64,000 bases of DNA from Chitinophagaceae bacterium. GTDB taxonomy: Bacteria; Bacteroidota; Bacteroidia; Chitinophagales; Chitinophagaceae. The position numbers were made by a program, and so were the translations under genes. The stretch spans positions 62,001-126,000 of the forward strand of contig CANLAE010000003.1 in NCBI GenBank assembly GCA_947488765.1, in the 5' to 3' direction. The notes below the pieces were generated by a model that was not told the origin of the DNA, made no database searches, and worked only from the letters and a program-made list of their open reading frames with translations. Position 1 is the stretch's first letter; every line of letters begins with the position of its first letter. This document shows positions 1 through 9,251 of this stretch, piece after piece.

Positions 1-246
1 AACCTCTTGAAACATAGAAAAATCATACTTACCTGGCCCTTTAGATTGAACTTCTGCCCATTTTGCAGATACTTCAATACCCATCACAAAATCTGCTTTT
101 GGATCGGAATAATCATCAATCCCTCCACCACGATCCCAAGTGCCATATGAAGTAATTGGGACAGCAATTTTTTGTGCTAATAGTACATTATTAAAAATAA
201 AAATTGCTAAGATGACTAAACTGTAACTAATGTTTTTTTTGCTCAT
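1..246 (-). CDS. Secreted TIM-barrel glycoside-hydrolase-like protein, N-terminal fragment
   Basis: Partial gene: 82 codons are visible from an ATG at 246 and the rest lies beyond the left edge. It begins with a signal peptide ending in a LAQ motif, followed by IAVPITSYGTWDRGGG and ADFVMGIEVSAKWAEVQ. This matches the starts of the next two genes almost residue for residue, so it is a third tandem paralog. By analogy the mature protein should be a secreted or surface TIM-barrel enzyme that serves the SusC/SusD system further upstream in the same transcript. It starts only 32 bases after the stop of its neighbour, which fits one operon. Function and substrate are inferred from context; no exact family is assigned. 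Confidence 0.75.
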   Translation of the reverse strand, partial: MSKKNISYSLVILAIFIFNNVLLAQKIAVPITSYGTWDRGGGIDDYSDPKADFVMGIEVSAKWAEVQSKGPGKYDFSMFQEV

Positions 247-277
247 TGTAATGTAAATAATTATTAAACCAAATCTT

Positions 278-2035
278 TTATTTTCTTGTGATTTCAACTT
301 CTATGCCATTAAAAATATCGTCAACATTGTCAGTGTTTACCAACATAAAATCATAACCAAATTTTCCACCATGGTTTAATCCCATATCAGCAACATCTAC
401 TGTAACGCTTTTCCATTGATTATCGCCTTTACCTTTTACTTCAATTGCTGTTTTAATATCTTTCCCTTTTGTATACTTTAATGACCAAGTAGATCCTGCA
501 TTTTTATCTAACCAAGTAACCATAAATTTTAAACTTTGAGGTCTTGAATTGGCAAACATCTCATCATCAAATTTAAAAAACATGGTATTTTTTCCTGTAG
601 CATTATCAAAAGAACGAGCAAAACGATCGTACTTTGAAGATTTTTCATCAATTACTCCTCGAACTCTAAAAAGGCCTATCGAAGTTTCGTCTGGCTTAAT
701 TTGAGTTAGAAACCGTTCATAATTTCCTTCTGCAATATCCCAACCAACATCGTTATAAGCATTTTGAGATTCTCGTTGTGCAACCTGCCCTTCTGAAGCA
801 GCTTTTAAATCGTCCATTTTTGCACCTCTACTTTCATACGCTTTGCAAATTTTTAAGTAACGATCCATATTTCCTTTACTAGCTTTTCCGAACACTTTTT
901 CTGGAAATTTTACAGTGTCTGCAGCATTAAGTCCTTCATGAAATACAGAAACGGCAACAGTTGCAGTTGCAGGATATACTTGCTGGGCGTATCTATTGTA
1001 CATTTTGAAAATATCTATAATTTCTTGGTGTTCAAGAGCATATTTTGTAGAACCTTTATTCATGTTAGTGGATGATAACCCAGTATTTATAGCTCCAAGT
1101 GCAGCCCAATAAAAACCAAGTTCAGTGTTAATATTAAATATTGGCTTTTGCCAAGATTGATCCATTTCTGAGGCTGAGAACAGCTTCATACCTTTAGGGT
1201 TTATTAAATAAGGCGTCCATTGTTCTTTAAATGATTGCTCACCTGTTAAATGATGCCCTCTATTATAAGCACCACCTTTAATACCAAAACCAATTGTAGG
1301 GTCTATTTGTGTCATTACCCAATTATTAGCCTCTGGTTGTTTTATAGGATCTACATTGTTAAATGTTAATACAATCTTACGATCTGATACATCATTAAAA
1401 TACTTTTTAAATTGAATGAAAGATTCTAAACGAAAAGCCTGCCAAGGTTCATTTGGAATAGTATAACTTTTATCTATGGGCTCGCCTTTATACGGCTCTT
1501 CATCACCAGTAGAACCTGTTTTTACTTGCACAAAAGCAATACAATCAAATTTATTTTGTGGCTGATTTCTCAAAAAAAGTGAGAATTGCTTAATCATTTC
1601 AAAATAATATTTCTTGTGAGCCTCATTTAGGTAATACGGATTTGAATTTGCGTATTTATCGTTTTTGGGTTTGTTGCTTTTTACAATAACCAACGGAACA
1701 CCATTTTTATAAAGCCATAAAGGAGCATCGCCTCCAACATTTATGCTCATTTTTACTATTTTCTTATACTTTGCTGCCTTATTTAAAGTTTCTTGAAAAA
1801 CTGAAAAGTCAAAATTCTCTGGTCCTTTTGGTTGAACATCAGCCCATCTTGCCGAAACTTCTATACCCAAAATAAAATCTGCTTTTGGATCTGAATAATC
1901 ATCAATTGCACCACCGCGATCCCAAACACCATATGTGTTTATAGGAACTGCTATTTTTTTTTGTGCTTGGATAACAGTTGATAAAAACAACAATGACCCT
2001 AATATTAAAAAAAATTTCAAATATCTTCTTATCAT
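278..2035 (-). CDS. Secreted TIM-barrel glycoside-hydrolase-like protein (paralog 2)
   Basis: 585 residues with a signal peptide (about 1-25, ending VIQAQ). The N-terminal half has the style of a clan GH-A barrel: WADVQPKGPENFDFS, APLWLYKNGVP, and two conserved acid clusters, TGDEEPYKGE (E179/E180) and SASEMDQSW (E290). They sit where an acid/base and a nucleophile would be expected, but this assignment is inferred. The last 130 residues look like a beta-sandwich (FFKFDDEMF to VEITRK). It lacks the T9SS sorting domain that its paralog carries. It lies third-last of the visible locus, 121 bases after paralog 1. It probably degrades an oligosaccharide delivered through the SusC/SusD pair. I do not recognise a specific CAZy family. 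Confidence 0.72.
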   Translation of the reverse strand: MIRRYLKFFLILGSLLFLSTVIQAQKKIAVPINTYGVWDRGGAIDDYSDPKADFILGIEVSARWADVQPKGPENFDFSVFQETLNKAAKYKKIVKMSINVGGDAPLWLYKNGVPLVIVKSNKPKNDKYANSNPYYLNEAHKKYYFEMIKQFSLFLRNQPQNKFDCIAFVQVKTGSTGDEEPYKGEPIDKSYTIPNEPWQAFRLESFIQFKKYFNDVSDRKIVLTFNNVDPIKQPEANNWVMTQIDPTIGFGIKGGAYNRGHHLTGEQSFKEQWTPYLINPKGMKLFSASEMDQSWQKPIFNINTELGFYWAALGAINTGLSSTNMNKGSTKYALEHQEIIDIFKMYNRYAQQVYPATATVAVSVFHEGLNAADTVKFPEKVFGKASKGNMDRYLKICKAYESRGAKMDDLKAASEGQVAQRESQNAYNDVGWDIAEGNYERFLTQIKPDETSIGLFRVRGVIDEKSSKYDRFARSFDNATGKNTMFFKFDDEMFANSRPQSLKFMVTWLDKNAGSTWSLKYTKGKDIKTAIEVKGKGDNQWKSVTVDVADMGLNHGGKFGYDFMLVNTDNVDDIFNGIEVEITRK

Positions 2036-2156
2036 ATATTCTACTTAACTCATAATCCGTTTTAAAATGTTGTTAGAGATATAAAGAGTAATCTATTTTA
2101 TCAAATAATGTTATATCTAACTATTTATTAGACAAGTAATTTTGCATCTTTATTCT

Positions 2157-4460
2157 TTAAATTTTGCTAAACTGCTTTGTGATAACCTGTTGGTCTTTAA
2201 CATATATTTTTAAGTAATAAGAACCTTTTGCAAGAGACTGAACATTAAGAGTCAAATTTGATCCGGAAAATGTCTTCACAACTTGTCCTACTGCATTTAT
2301 AATCTCTATTTGCTCAATCGGTTTACTAGATTCAATCGTTAATCTATCATTTACAGGATTGGGTGAAATCTTAATCTCAAAATATTCATTTTTTGCAGAA
2401 ACAATTCTTGAGTATGTGTATTTACCATCTATATCTACTTGTTTAATTCGATAATAGTTCACACCAATTTTAGGATTTGCATCAAGAATAGAATATGTAT
2501 TGTAGTTGCTGGAATTGTTTTGTACTTTTAGGATTGCTATTTTAATAAAATCAATTGCATTGATACTGCGTTCTATTTCATAGCGGTCACAATTAATTTC
2601 AGAGGCAGTTGCCCAATCCACATTAATACCATTTTTTACACGATAGGCTTTCAGAAGCTCATTAAATTGAACTGGAAGAGTTATGCTCTTCCTTTTTATA
2701 GCCACTTCAATACTATTAAAAATATCATCCTGATTATCGGTATTAACAAGGGTAAAATCTGAACCAAGAACACCACTTTTATCTACAATTGCATCAGTAA
2801 TAGTGAAATTGACTTCTTTCCATATGTTACCACCAACTCCAGTTACGAGAATTGCATCTTTTATACCTTGTGGAGATTTGTATTTAAAAGACCATTTTGA
2901 ACCTAATGTTTTATCTAACCAAATAATTTTGAATCTGAGTGTATCCGGGAGTGTGTTGGTAAAAACTGCAGCATCAAATTTAAAATACATGGTATTTTTT
3001 CCTGTTGCATTTTCAAAAGAGCGTGCAAACCGATCGTATTTTGAAGAGTTACCATCGATTGTTCCTCTAACTCTGAATAACCCAATTGAAGTTGAATCTG
3101 CTTTAATTTGTGTAAAAAAACGCTCAATATTTCCTTCTGCAATGAGCCATCCAGCATCAATGTAACCAGTTTGATTTTGCCTTTGATAAACTTGCCCATT
3201 TGTTACACTGATTGTATCATCCATTCGAGCACCTCTGTTAAAGTATTTGGGGTCATTACATATATTTTTATAGCGGCTAATATTTTGTTGATTACTAGGA
3301 CCATAAATATTTTCAGGGAACTTAATTTTATCAGCAGAATTTAACCCTTCATGAAATACACAAAAACCAACAGCCGCTGTTGTAGGATAAACTTGTTGTG
3401 CATACCTATTAAACATTCTGAAGGTTTCCCTAGTGCTAGCATTGCTAATTACATAATTCATTGAGCTAGCATTTAAATTGCAAGTTGACAAGCCTACATT
3501 GATACCAGAAAGTGCAGCCCAATAAAAACCTAGATCTGGATTGATGGTAAAATATCCGTTCTGCCATGATTGATCCATTTCTGAAGCAGAAAATAGTTTC
3601 AAACCTTGAGGATTAATTAAAAAAGGAACCCATTGATTTTTAAATGTTATTTCATCATTTAAATGATGTCCTCTATTATAAGCACCCCCTTTAATCCCGA
3701 AACCAATTGCAGGATCAATATTATTCATTACCCATGCATTAGCTATTGGTTCATCATCGGGTTCTACATCGTTAAATGTTAATACTATTTTTCTAGTTGT
3801 AACGTCATTAAAATAAAATTTAAACTTATTAAAGCATTCTACTCGAAAATTATCCCAATCTGTAGGAGATATATCATCCGTAGGAATTACAACATTTCCT
3901 TTGAATGGAACCTCGTCCCCTGTACAGCCGGTTTTAACTTGAACGAAAGCAATTAAATTAAATTTTGCTTGGGGTTGGTTTCTAAGGAAAAGAGAAAACT
4001 GTCTAATCAGTTCAAAACAGTAATTTTTATAGGTGTGTGTTAAATATTGGGGATAGAAAGGCCAACTACTATTACCGCTAACACCAGTAGTATAAATTTT
4101 ACGCACTTGTGGATAAGGATTATTGGTAGAATCCGTATCATTATCATACAGCCAAAGAGGTGCGTCTGGCCCAACCCCTATACTAAATCGAATTAATTTA
4201 TTATTGGCATAAGCTTTGTCCAACTCTTGCTGAAAAGAAGAAAAATTAAAAGTTCCTTTAACAAGTTCAATATCTTCCCATTTTGCAGTAGCTTCTATAC
4301 CGAGTACAAAATCAACATTTGGGTCCGAAAAATTGGTAATTTGACCTCCCCTATCCCAAGTTCCATAACTTGAAATTGGAAGGGATTGTGCGTTAGATTT
4401 TGCAGCAAAACACCATAATAATATAAATAAATATAGGTATCTAAGCATTCGACTTTGCAT
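2157..4460 (-). CDS. Secreted TIM-barrel glycoside-hydrolase-like protein with T9SS sorting domain (paralog 1)
   Basis: 767 residues. Residues 1-590 are closely similar over their whole length to the 585-residue paralog, including TGDEVPFKG and SASEMDQSW. About 175 further residues follow: a linker-like domain with the common pattern VDWATASEINCDRYEIERS, then a type A T9SS sorting domain (ISPNPVNDRLTIES to the C-terminal KQFSKI). Family knowledge says such a domain sends the protein across the outer membrane and usually anchors it on the surface. So this copy is predicted to be surface-exposed, while its sibling may stay periplasmic. An internal ATG at 4448 would start closer to the signal peptide. 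It follows susD by 42 bases, so it is probably cotranscribed. Confidence 0.75.
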   Translation of the reverse strand: MQSRMLRYLYLFILLWCFAAKSNAQSLPISSYGTWDRGGQITNFSDPNVDFVLGIEATAKWEDIELVKGTFNFSSFQQELDKAYANNKLIRFSIGVGPDAPLWLYDNDTDSTNNPYPQVRKIYTTGVSGNSSWPFYPQYLTHTYKNYCFELIRQFSLFLRNQPQAKFNLIAFVQVKTGCTGDEVPFKGNVVIPTDDISPTDWDNFRVECFNKFKFYFNDVTTRKIVLTFNDVEPDDEPIANAWVMNNIDPAIGFGIKGGAYNRGHHLNDEITFKNQWVPFLINPQGLKLFSASEMDQSWQNGYFTINPDLGFYWAALSGINVGLSTCNLNASSMNYVISNASTRETFRMFNRYAQQVYPTTAAVGFCVFHEGLNSADKIKFPENIYGPSNQQNISRYKNICNDPKYFNRGARMDDTISVTNGQVYQRQNQTGYIDAGWLIAEGNIERFFTQIKADSTSIGLFRVRGTIDGNSSKYDRFARSFENATGKNTMYFKFDAAVFTNTLPDTLRFKIIWLDKTLGSKWSFKYKSPQGIKDAILVTGVGGNIWKEVNFTITDAIVDKSGVLGSDFTLVNTDNQDDIFNSIEVAIKRKSITLPVQFNELLKAYRVKNGINVDWATASEINCDRYEIERSINAIDFIKIAILKVQNNSSNYNTYSILDANPKIGVNYYRIKQVDIDGKYTYSRIVSAKNEYFEIKISPNPVNDRLTIESSKPIEQIEIINAVGQVVKTFSGSNLTLNVQSLAKGSYYLKIYVKDQQVITKQFSKI

Positions 4461-4502
4461 GTAATAATATTATGACTTAATTTTAAAACTTAAATTGACA
4501 CC

Positions 4503-6071
4503 CTACCAACCTGGGTTTTGAGGTAGCAATCCTGGATTCATGACTAAATCGCTATTTGGAATAGGGAAATATTTGAACTTAGGATCGGCTAAATCTGTTC
4601 GATATCTTGATATAATATTTAATCGTAGATAATCAAACCACAACTGCATTTCAAAACAAAGTTCTCTTCGCCTTTCAGCTATAATAATATCAAGCAAATT
4701 TCCAGCAGGAATAACCCTACCTAAGCCTGCCCTTTCTCTTACGTCAGCTATTCTTTCTTTAGCATTTGTTATATCACCTATTGCAAGTAAAGATTCTGCA
4801 TACATCAATAAAAGATCAGAATATCTTAAAACCGGGATATCATCCCCAAAGCGTGCTTTATCTGCTGCTGTTGTTTTGTACACATAGGTTGTACGTTGCA
4901 TTGGTGTATTGTCTGTTGCTATTTGAAAATCGCTCCAATACTTTTTAAACGTTAGTTGTTTAATAGTAGTAGGATAAACTACTCTTACATTGTTTGTATT
5001 TATATAATCAAGAAAAAAAGTAGCAGATCTGCGTGTATCAGTCACAGTAAATTCAGTTAAAAATGCTGGTACAGAACGTAAGGCACCAATCTCGGTTGAT
5101 AATATACCAGTATTTTTTAAGCCAGAAATAGCAGCAAAAGAATTACCTAACTTAATATCAGAAGCTTCAATGAATTTGATTGAAAAAATATCTTCCTTAC
5201 CATTTTCATTTACTTCTTTAAAAACATCAGCATAATTGGTTGTTAATCCATAACCATGTGTACCAGTATAAACCGAATCACACATCATTTTAGCTTTAGT
5301 ATACATTTCAGTTTTATCAAATGCATTATCGTACAAATTTGCATTTGAAGCAATTGAGGATCCAATAGTGAGATACACTTTTGCCAGTAAAGCTTGTGCA
5401 GCACCTTTAGTTGCTCTTCCTGCTTGATACCCTTGATAATCGGTTAATGGATTGCCACTAGTAGCACTACCATATGCAGCATACTCATTCCACTTTGGTA
5501 AATCTGCAGAAGCAGTTTTTAAATCTTCAATTATTAATTTGTAAATAACACTTTCACGTACCTTTTTAGGATATGCATCATCTACAGTTGTTACACCATT
5601 ATTAATTGGCACGTCGCCCCATATTCTCACCAAATTAAAATAACAAAGTGCCCTTAAAAATTTTGCCTCAGCCAATATTCTTTTTGCAGAAGCAGGCTTA
5701 ATGTTTTCTACTTTTAATAGTTTAATAAGTGTGCTAGCTCTATTAACACAAACCCACATACGTTTCCAAACACTATAAATGTCATCCAAATCTTTGATAC
5801 CATAACTCATATTCATAAACCCTGAAGGTTGAGCTACGACAGTTCCTGTTGGACCTTCTAACATGCGAAATAATGTATAATCATTAGCGTAATAAAAATA
5901 CGTATCTCTTAAACCACCATAAACTCCGTTAAGTGCTGAAATGCCTTGCTGCTCATTAATATAAAAGTTTGCAGTTTCAGAACTACTATAAACTTCTTCT
6001 TGCAAATATTTTTTGCATGATGTTAAAGAAGAAATAAGGATTAGTGCTACAATAATTACAATATTTTTCAT
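4503..6071 (-). CDS. SusD/RagB-family nutrient-binding outer membrane lipoprotein
   Basis: 522 residues with a lipoprotein signal (SSLTSCKK, lipid-carrying Cys19). The N-terminal block LQEEVYSSSETANFYINEQQ and the C-terminal block YAESLLAIGD...RVRERAG-type, ERRRELCFEMQLWFDYLRL are typical SusD signatures. The protein should sit on the cell surface as a lid over the SusC channel and bind the glycan. It starts 19 bases after the end of the SusC gene, the canonical arrangement. Length is normal for the family. The substrate cannot be read from sequence. Confidence 0.93.
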   Translation of the reverse strand: MKNIVIIVALILISSLTSCKKYLQEEVYSSSETANFYINEQQGISALNGVYGGLRDTYFYYANDYTLFRMLEGPTGTVVAQPSGFMNMSYGIKDLDDIYSVWKRMWVCVNRASTLIKLLKVENIKPASAKRILAEAKFLRALCYFNLVRIWGDVPINNGVTTVDDAYPKKVRESVIYKLIIEDLKTASADLPKWNEYAAYGSATSGNPLTDYQGYQAGRATKGAAQALLAKVYLTIGSSIASNANLYDNAFDKTEMYTKAKMMCDSVYTGTHGYGLTTNYADVFKEVNENGKEDIFSIKFIEASDIKLGNSFAAISGLKNTGILSTEIGALRSVPAFLTEFTVTDTRRSATFFLDYINTNNVRVVYPTTIKQLTFKKYWSDFQIATDNTPMQRTTYVYKTTAADKARFGDDIPVLRYSDLLLMYAESLLAIGDITNAKERIADVRERAGLGRVIPAGNLLDIIIAERRRELCFEMQLWFDYLRLNIISRYRTDLADPKFKYFPIPNSDLVMNPGLLPQNPGW

Positions 6072-6090
6072 ATTTATTCCTTTTAATATT

Positions 6091-9000
6091 TTAAAATGTT
6101 ACGTTTATCCCTAGTGTGTATACTATAGGTCTTGGATAACCAAAATTATCAAATGCTAACATGCTAGAACTTTGAGGTAATGCCCAACCGCCTGGCTCGG
6201 GTTGAACGTTCTCTGGATCGGTACCTTTGTATTTAGTAAATAAGAAAGCATTTTGAACACTTGCTACTATGGATGAATTTTTTATAATAGATGATTTCTT
6301 AGATGGAAATTTATATGATAGGGCAATATTTTCAACCCTTATAAAACTACCGTCTTCAACGTTACTAACGTTTGCAGACAAACCATTGGCATTAACAGAA
6401 CCTAATTTTGGAACATCAGTGTAAATATTTGTCGGCGTCCATCTATTTAACATTCTAGGAGAAACGGTGGTTGCTTGTCCCCATGGTTCATCATACCTAT
6501 TGGTATTAAATTCACTTGTATTCATTAATTCAATATTTGAAGCATTATATACACTTTTTCCATAAACTGAATTAGTAAATATGTTTAAGCTCCAATTTTT
6601 GTAAGTAAAATCAAAGCCAACTCCGAGTGTAAAATCTGGATGTGGAGATCCTACAACAGTACGATCAAAAATGTTTATGACTCCATCTCCATTGGTATCG
6701 GCATACTTAAGATCTCCTGGCTTTGCAGCTGGTTGTATAAGCGTAGATATACCTGTGGTTGAATTTTTAATAGCGTAATTATTAATCTCGTTTTGATCTG
6801 CAAAAACACCTAAAACCGGCACTTCCCAAAATACTCCATAAGCGTAGCCCTCTGCAACATAACCGCTGTATTTTGGTTCTCGAATAAATTGACCACCACC
6901 AAGCCAATTGGTTATCTCATTTTTATATTTAGAGAAAACAATGTTTGATTTCATTTTGAAATTTTTCTTTCTAATTACTTCTCCACTTAAAGTAAACTCA
7001 ACACCGGTATTCTTCATGTCTCCACCATTTCTTGTAGAAGATACAAATCCCGAAACACCAGGTAATGGGAAGTCTTTAACTAATAAGTCAGCTATCTTTT
7101 TTATATAAACTTCTCCACTTAAATTTACTCTACCCTTCCATAAACCAATATCAGCACCTAGATTATACTCGGTTGTAACTTCCCATTTAAGGTTAGGATT
7201 GCTAAATGTTTGAGGTGCTTCTGCAGCAACCCCATTGTTGCCAAATCCATATGTGGGAGTTGAGACAGATAGGCCCAAACTATAAATAGAGCCTTGTGAT
7301 TGATATGGTAGAATATTTGAGCTACCAGAGGATCCTGCACTAAGTCTCCATTTCCAACTTGAAATAATTTTATTATCACTAAGAAAATTTTCTTTAGCCA
7401 TTTCCCACGCAAGTGCTATTCCTGGGAAGAATGCCCATTTGTTGTTGGCTCCAAATTTAGAAGAACCATCATATCTACTTGTAAGGGTTACAAAATACTT
7501 TTCATTAAGTTTATAATTAATCCTTCCTAAAAAACCAACAAGTGATTCTTTAAGTTTTGATGAATTGTAACCTGTAGATAGCGCACCAGCACTTAAGTTA
7601 AACGGACCATAAATATCAGTATTAAATTGAGTAACTTCTCCAGAAGTTATGAAATCCCTCACTCTTTCCGATAATTCTAACCCACCTAAAAAAGTGAAAG
7701 AATGCTTATTTTTTGTTGTTGCGTAAGTGAGTATATAGTTATTTGTATACTCGTTACTTTTATCACTTCTTACTACAGCTTGTCCACTTGTTAAGCTTCC
7801 TTCTAAAGTTGTGCTTGGTAAATAAGTTAGCCTATCTCGTAATTGATAGTTATATTTTAAACTTGCTTTAAATTTAAGTTTTGGTGTTATAGTAAAATTC
7901 AAATAAAAATCACTTAAACTAATATCTCTTTTATCAATGTCGGTAACATTTGATAATCTAGCTAATGGATTTTCAAATGTATTTGGAGCGCCAAACATAT
8001 TACTAAAATTATATCCACCATTAGCGTCATAAATTGGCGTAACAGGAGTGATACCATAAATTGTTTCTGAAGCGAATTGACTATTCCATAAGAGATCATA
8101 ATTGGATCTTGTAAATATTGTAGAATATCCAAATTCAACAGTTTTTGAAAGCTTAGCCATTCCATCTAACTTTAAATTTAACCTTCTGTATCCTTGATTA
8201 CGGAATACACCATTGTCTTTTACATAGTTAACAGCAAAGGCAGTGGAAGATTCAGGTTTACCAAAATTTATTTTTAGACTATGATTTTGAAGCGTCCAAG
8301 GCTGTTCTGACTCCTTAGCAAAATCATATCCATCGCCCCAAGAATTAGGATTATTTTGTGGGAAGCCAATAATTTCAGTACTAGAAGAAATTACATCAGG
8401 TCTATTAGCTTTCATTTCATAGAAAAGGGTTGCGTATTCTTTTGCGCTAACAACTTGAATATGCCTTGCTAAACTTTTAACTGTGAAAAAATTAGAATAA
8501 GTAATGTTTACTTGACCAGTTTTAGGTTTATTAGTTGTAATTAAAACTACCCCATTGGCTCCTCTAGAACCATAAATAGCAGTTGAAGCAGCATCTTTTA
8601 AAATTTCAATAGAACTAATATCTGATGGATTTAAAAAACTAATATCATCTGAATAAATACCGTCAATTACATACAAAGGTTCTCCAGTTCCATTTACGGA
8701 GCTAAGACCCCTTATTTTTATGGAGGTTGCACCACCAGGTTCATTACCAGTATTACGTACATAAACTCCAGCTGCTTTTCCTACCATAGCAGAAACTATA
8801 TTGGTAGATTGTTGTTTATTTAAATCACTTCCTTTGATTTTTGATATACTTCCAGTAACATCGGAACGACGTACTGATTCATATCCAATTACAATAACCT
8901 CATCTAAATCTCCAACTATGGATTTTAAAACAACATTTAGATAAAGCCTGTTTTTTATGTCAACAGTTTTATTATCCATACCAATGTATGAAAATTTTAA

Positions 9001-9213
9001 TTTGTCCAAGGTATCTACTTGAATAGAGAATTCTCCCTTTTCTCCTGTACTTGTGGACACAGTTTTACCTGCCACAGTAACATTTACACCTGCTAAGGGC
9101 ATCTTTTCTTCATTGGTAACTTGTCCCTTGACAATGAATTTTTGTGCTATTATACTATTACTATATAATAGTAATATTAAAATGCATACACTAAAGTTTA
9201 AAATCGATTTCAT
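6091..9213 (-). CDS. SusC/RagA-family TonB-linked outer membrane transporter
   Basis: 1040 residues: signal peptide (about 1-23), a carboxypeptidase-like domain (VKGQVTNEEKMPLAGVNV, about 28-110), then the SusC plug with DEVIVIGYESVRRSDVTGS, LYVIDGIYSDD and ILKDAASTAIYGSRGANGV, and a beta barrel ending in an aromatic-rich strand (YTLGINVTF). These are hallmarks of TonB-dependent oligosaccharide importers that pair with SusD. The gene lies 38 bases after the six-hairpin glycosidase gene and 19 before susD. There is no N-terminal secretin/FecR-signalling domain, so trans-envelope sigma control through this receptor is unlikely. Confidence 0.95.
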   Translation of the reverse strand: MKSILNFSVCILILLLYSNSIIAQKFIVKGQVTNEEKMPLAGVNVTVAGKTVSTSTGEKGEFSIQVDTLDKLKFSYIGMDNKTVDIKNRLYLNVVLKSIVGDLDEVIVIGYESVRRSDVTGSISKIKGSDLNKQQSTNIVSAMVGKAAGVYVRNTGNEPGGATSIKIRGLSSVNGTGEPLYVIDGIYSDDISFLNPSDISSIEILKDAASTAIYGSRGANGVVLITTNKPKTGQVNITYSNFFTVKSLARHIQVVSAKEYATLFYEMKANRPDVISSSTEIIGFPQNNPNSWGDGYDFAKESEQPWTLQNHSLKINFGKPESSTAFAVNYVKDNGVFRNQGYRRLNLKLDGMAKLSKTVEFGYSTIFTRSNYDLLWNSQFASETIYGITPVTPIYDANGGYNFSNMFGAPNTFENPLARLSNVTDIDKRDISLSDFYLNFTITPKLKFKASLKYNYQLRDRLTYLPSTTLEGSLTSGQAVVRSDKSNEYTNNYILTYATTKNKHSFTFLGGLELSERVRDFITSGEVTQFNTDIYGPFNLSAGALSTGYNSSKLKESLVGFLGRINYKLNEKYFVTLTSRYDGSSKFGANNKWAFFPGIALAWEMAKENFLSDNKIISSWKWRLSAGSSGSSNILPYQSQGSIYSLGLSVSTPTYGFGNNGVAAEAPQTFSNPNLKWEVTTEYNLGADIGLWKGRVNLSGEVYIKKIADLLVKDFPLPGVSGFVSSTRNGGDMKNTGVEFTLSGEVIRKKNFKMKSNIVFSKYKNEITNWLGGGQFIREPKYSGYVAEGYAYGVFWEVPVLGVFADQNEINNYAIKNSTTGISTLIQPAAKPGDLKYADTNGDGVINIFDRTVVGSPHPDFTLGVGFDFTYKNWSLNIFTNSVYGKSVYNASNIELMNTSEFNTNRYDEPWGQATTVSPRMLNRWTPTNIYTDVPKLGSVNANGLSANVSNVEDGSFIRVENIALSYKFPSKKSSIIKNSSIVASVQNAFLFTKYKGTDPENVQPEPGGWALPQSSSMLAFDNFGYPRPIVYTLGINVTF

Positions 9214-9251
9214 AAGACAGTTGTATTGGTTTTAAGTGTTTAGTTCTTAAA

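Noticed and set aside
2803-3165. 120-codon open frame antisense to the barrel-protein gene
   Set aside because: It is the reverse-frame shadow of a clearly coding gene with signal peptide and sorting domain.
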